A stretch of DNA of 24,427 nucleotides from JBBPZA01 sp038330095. Lineage in GTDB: Bacteria; Actinomycetota; Thermoleophilia; Solirubrobacterales; Solirubrobacteraceae. Both the position numbers and the translations under genes were made by a program. Location: contig JBBQNQ010000046.1 in the NCBI GenBank assembly GCA_038330095.1, positions 1-24,427 of the forward strand. Reading direction: 5' to 3'. This document shows positions 23,090-24,427 of the stretch, piece after piece (position 1 is the first letter of the stretch; each line of letters starts with the position of its first letter). The notes below the pieces were generated by a model that was not told the origin of the DNA, did no database searches, and was given only the letters and a program-made list of their open reading frames with translations.

Positions 23090-24235
23090 TCACCGCGGGA
23101 GGCGGAGTCCCATGCGCCGCTTGAGCGCGATCACGCGCGCCGCGGCGTCGCGGACCCGGGCCCGGAAGGCAGGTGAGCGCCGCGTAGCGGCCAGCAGCGC
23201 GTCGTAGACGTCGCGGTAGCTACCCGACCCGGTGCTGAGCACGATATCGGCGCCTGCGCCGACGCTTCGCACGGCCGCGGCGGCGACGCCGGAGCGGGTG
23301 AGCACGGCCCGCGCCTCGATGCTGTCGGTGACGATCACGCCGTCGAAGCCAAGCCTCCGGCGCAGCAGGCGCCCGAGGATGAGCGGGGACTGTGAGGCGA
23401 TGCGGCGCGGGTCGAGGGCCGGGTAGAGCGCGTGGGAGGCCATGACGAGCGGCACGCCGGCGGCGATGGCGGCGCGGAAGGGAGGCAGGTCGCGGGCCTC
23501 GATCTGCGCGCGGGTCGCGTCGACCGTGACCGGGCCGTCGTCGGTGTTGGCGGGCGCCGCGCCAAGGCCGGGAAAGTGCTTGACGGTCGGCGCGACAGGC
23601 GGGCGCGGCCCGTACCCGCGCACGGCGGCGGCGGCGGACGCGCCCACCGCACGGGCGTCGCCGGGAAAGCTGCGCCCGCGCAGCGCGCCGCCCGGCGTGG
23701 CCACGTCCACCACGGGCGCGAGGTTCACGTTGACGCCGAGGCGCGCAAGCTCGCGGCCGGCGGCGGCCGCCGCCGCGCGGGCCGCCGCCGGGCCGGCCAG
23801 CTGGGCCTGCCCGTCGCCGGGGCCGGCGAACGGGATGATGCGAGCCTCGCCGCCCTCCTGATCGGTCGCGACGAGCGCGCTGCCGCTCGCTGCGCGCTGC
23901 AGCGTGGCGGTGAGCCGGCGCACCGCGCCGGGGCCCGCGACGTTGTCGGCGAAGAGGATCACCCCACCCCCGCGGCCCTCCCGCAGGATCCTGCGGACGT
24001 AGCCGGGCACCACCGGTCCCTCGAAGCTGAAGACGATCGCCTGCCCGACCTGCTGGGAGAGCGTCAGGCGGTCGACGGCCGGACGGGCACGGCGGGGTGT
24101 TTTCGCGTGGGTTGGAGGCCTCGCCGGGGACGGTTGCCCTCCGTCCTCGCCGCATCCGCCGACGATTGCTCCCGCTATGACCGCGAGAACGGCGGCGGCG
24201 AGGAGGGGGAAGGGGCGGCGCTGGGGAGCTGACAC
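23090..24235 (-). CDS. GH3-family lipoprotein, NagZ-like, with altered catalytic dyad
   Basis: This 381-residue protein has a lipoprotein signal (core 10-25, lipobox I-V-G-G-C, C28), a Pro-rich linker, and one GH3 N-terminal TIM-barrel (about 56-375). Family motifs are D-Q-E-G-G-E (125-130), N-L-A-P-V-V-D-V, K-H-F-P-G (219-223) and V-I-V-T-D-S (nucleophile D304). In NagZ beta-N-acetylglucosaminidases the loop after K-H-F-P-G reads D-S-H, with the Asp-His pair acting as acid/base; here the aligned positions are N230 and D232 (A-N-T-D-D-G). It may be a variant glycosidase or phosphorylase acting on cell-wall sugars at the surface. The GTG start has no clear ribosome site. Confidence 0.88.
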   Translation of the reverse strand: MSAPQRRPFPLLAAAVLAVIAGAIVGGCGEDGGQPSPARPPTHAKTPRRARPAVDRLTLSQQVGQAIVFSFEGPVVPGYVRRILREGRGGGVILFADNVAGPGAVRRLTATLQRAASGSALVATDQEGGEARIIPFAGPGDGQAQLAGPAAARAAAAAAGRELARLGVNVNLAPVVDVATPGGALRGRSFPGDARAVGASAAAAVRGYGPRPPVAPTVKHFPGLGAAPANTDDGPVTVDATRAQIEARDLPPFRAAIAAGVPLVMASHALYPALDPRRIASQSPLILGRLLRRRLGFDGVIVTDSIEARAVLTRSGVAAAAVRSVGAGADIVLSTGSGSYRDVYDALLAATRRSPAFRARVRDAAARVIALKRRMGLRLPR

Positions 24236-24316
24236 GCGCGGCGGAGCGTAGGGGAGGCGGAAGGAGGGGGTGGGTCGAAAAGCGGTCGCAGTGCGTATCC
24301 GGTTGGCTCAGGTTGC

Positions 24317-24427
24317 CTAGGCGGCGTGGGTTGTGATGTCGGTGTAGGTGCTGGGGCGGTGTTGGGTGCTGAGGCCGAGCAGGGTCTGGAAGGCGGCCAT
24401 CGGGGTCTTGCGGCGGTTGTGGCGAAA
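24317..24427 (-). mobile_element. 3' end of an insertion sequence transposase, IS1595-like
   Basis: The last 36 codons of a transposase enter from the right edge, reading F-R-H-N-R-R-K-T-P-M-A-A-F-Q-T-L-L-G-L and ending T-T-H-A-A before a TAG. The F-R-x-N-R-R pattern plus A-F-x-T-L-L-G is, from memory, the C-terminal end of IS1595-family DDE transposases; other families cannot be excluded. The element's terminal repeat should lie in 24236-24316, but with one end visible I cannot define it. The element abuts the upstream region of the GH3 gene. Confidence 0.55.

Noticed and set aside
1..24427. CRISPR array, prophage, restriction or toxin-antitoxin module
   Set aside because: No regularly spaced repeats, phage structural genes, nuclease motifs or small toxin-antitoxin pairs were seen on either strand.

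Overview
This window is very GC-rich DNA with dense genes on both strands, GTG and probably leaderless starts, and terminator hairpins without T-tracts. The protein families (an AfsR/SARP-type regulator with an NB-ARC ATPase, a zinc-ribbon adenylate cyclase relic, an S8 protease, CapA, a GH3 lipoprotein, DUF1059) point to an actinobacterium, most likely a soil Thermoleophilia/Solirubrobacterales lineage. That placement is inference from family style, not a database match.

Layout. 1-1670 (minus): the first codons of a SAM-dependent methyltransferase, a DUF1059 protein and an M28 zinc peptidase, each with hairpins nearby. 1764-4667 (minus): a large secreted Asp-box beta-propeller protein. 4965-5570 (plus): a PNPOx-like flavin protein, then a damaged exported-protein gene (5632-6549) split by an in-frame TGA. 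A perfect 14-bp hairpin closes this side. 6621-13523 (minus): six tightly spaced genes, in transcription order uppP, a His-rich small membrane protein, a COG4280-like membrane protein, a 69-aa membrane protein, a 1098-aa SARP/NB-ARC/TPR regulator and a BBE-type FAD oxidoreductase.

13685-15810: a collapsed relic of an adenylate cyclase/ATPase gene, a TetR regulator, and two divergent NTF2/SnoaL-like genes sharing an AT-rich palindrome that covers both starts or promoters. 15929-17577: a Cys-rich lipoprotein and a CapA-like protein, divergent. 17759-18334 (minus): tadA followed by tRNA-Ser(CGA). 18365-20221: a secreted subtilase convergent with a universal stress protein. 20329-21111: a CpsB/YwqE-type PHP phosphatase. 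21098-24235 (minus): a NagZ-like GH3 lipoprotein, an acidic disordered protein, an MBL-rhodanese-rhodanese sulfur enzyme and an unlisted-size 28-aa membrane peptide. The right edge holds the 3' end of an IS1595-like transposase.

Most genes are ordinary chromosomal ones. I found no CRISPR array, phage module or toxin-antitoxin pair, and I do not see a clear new defence or mobile system. The best leads are the interrupted exported-protein gene, the SnoaL divergent operator, the uppP-linked membrane gene block, the non-canonical GH3 active site and the very small membrane peptide.
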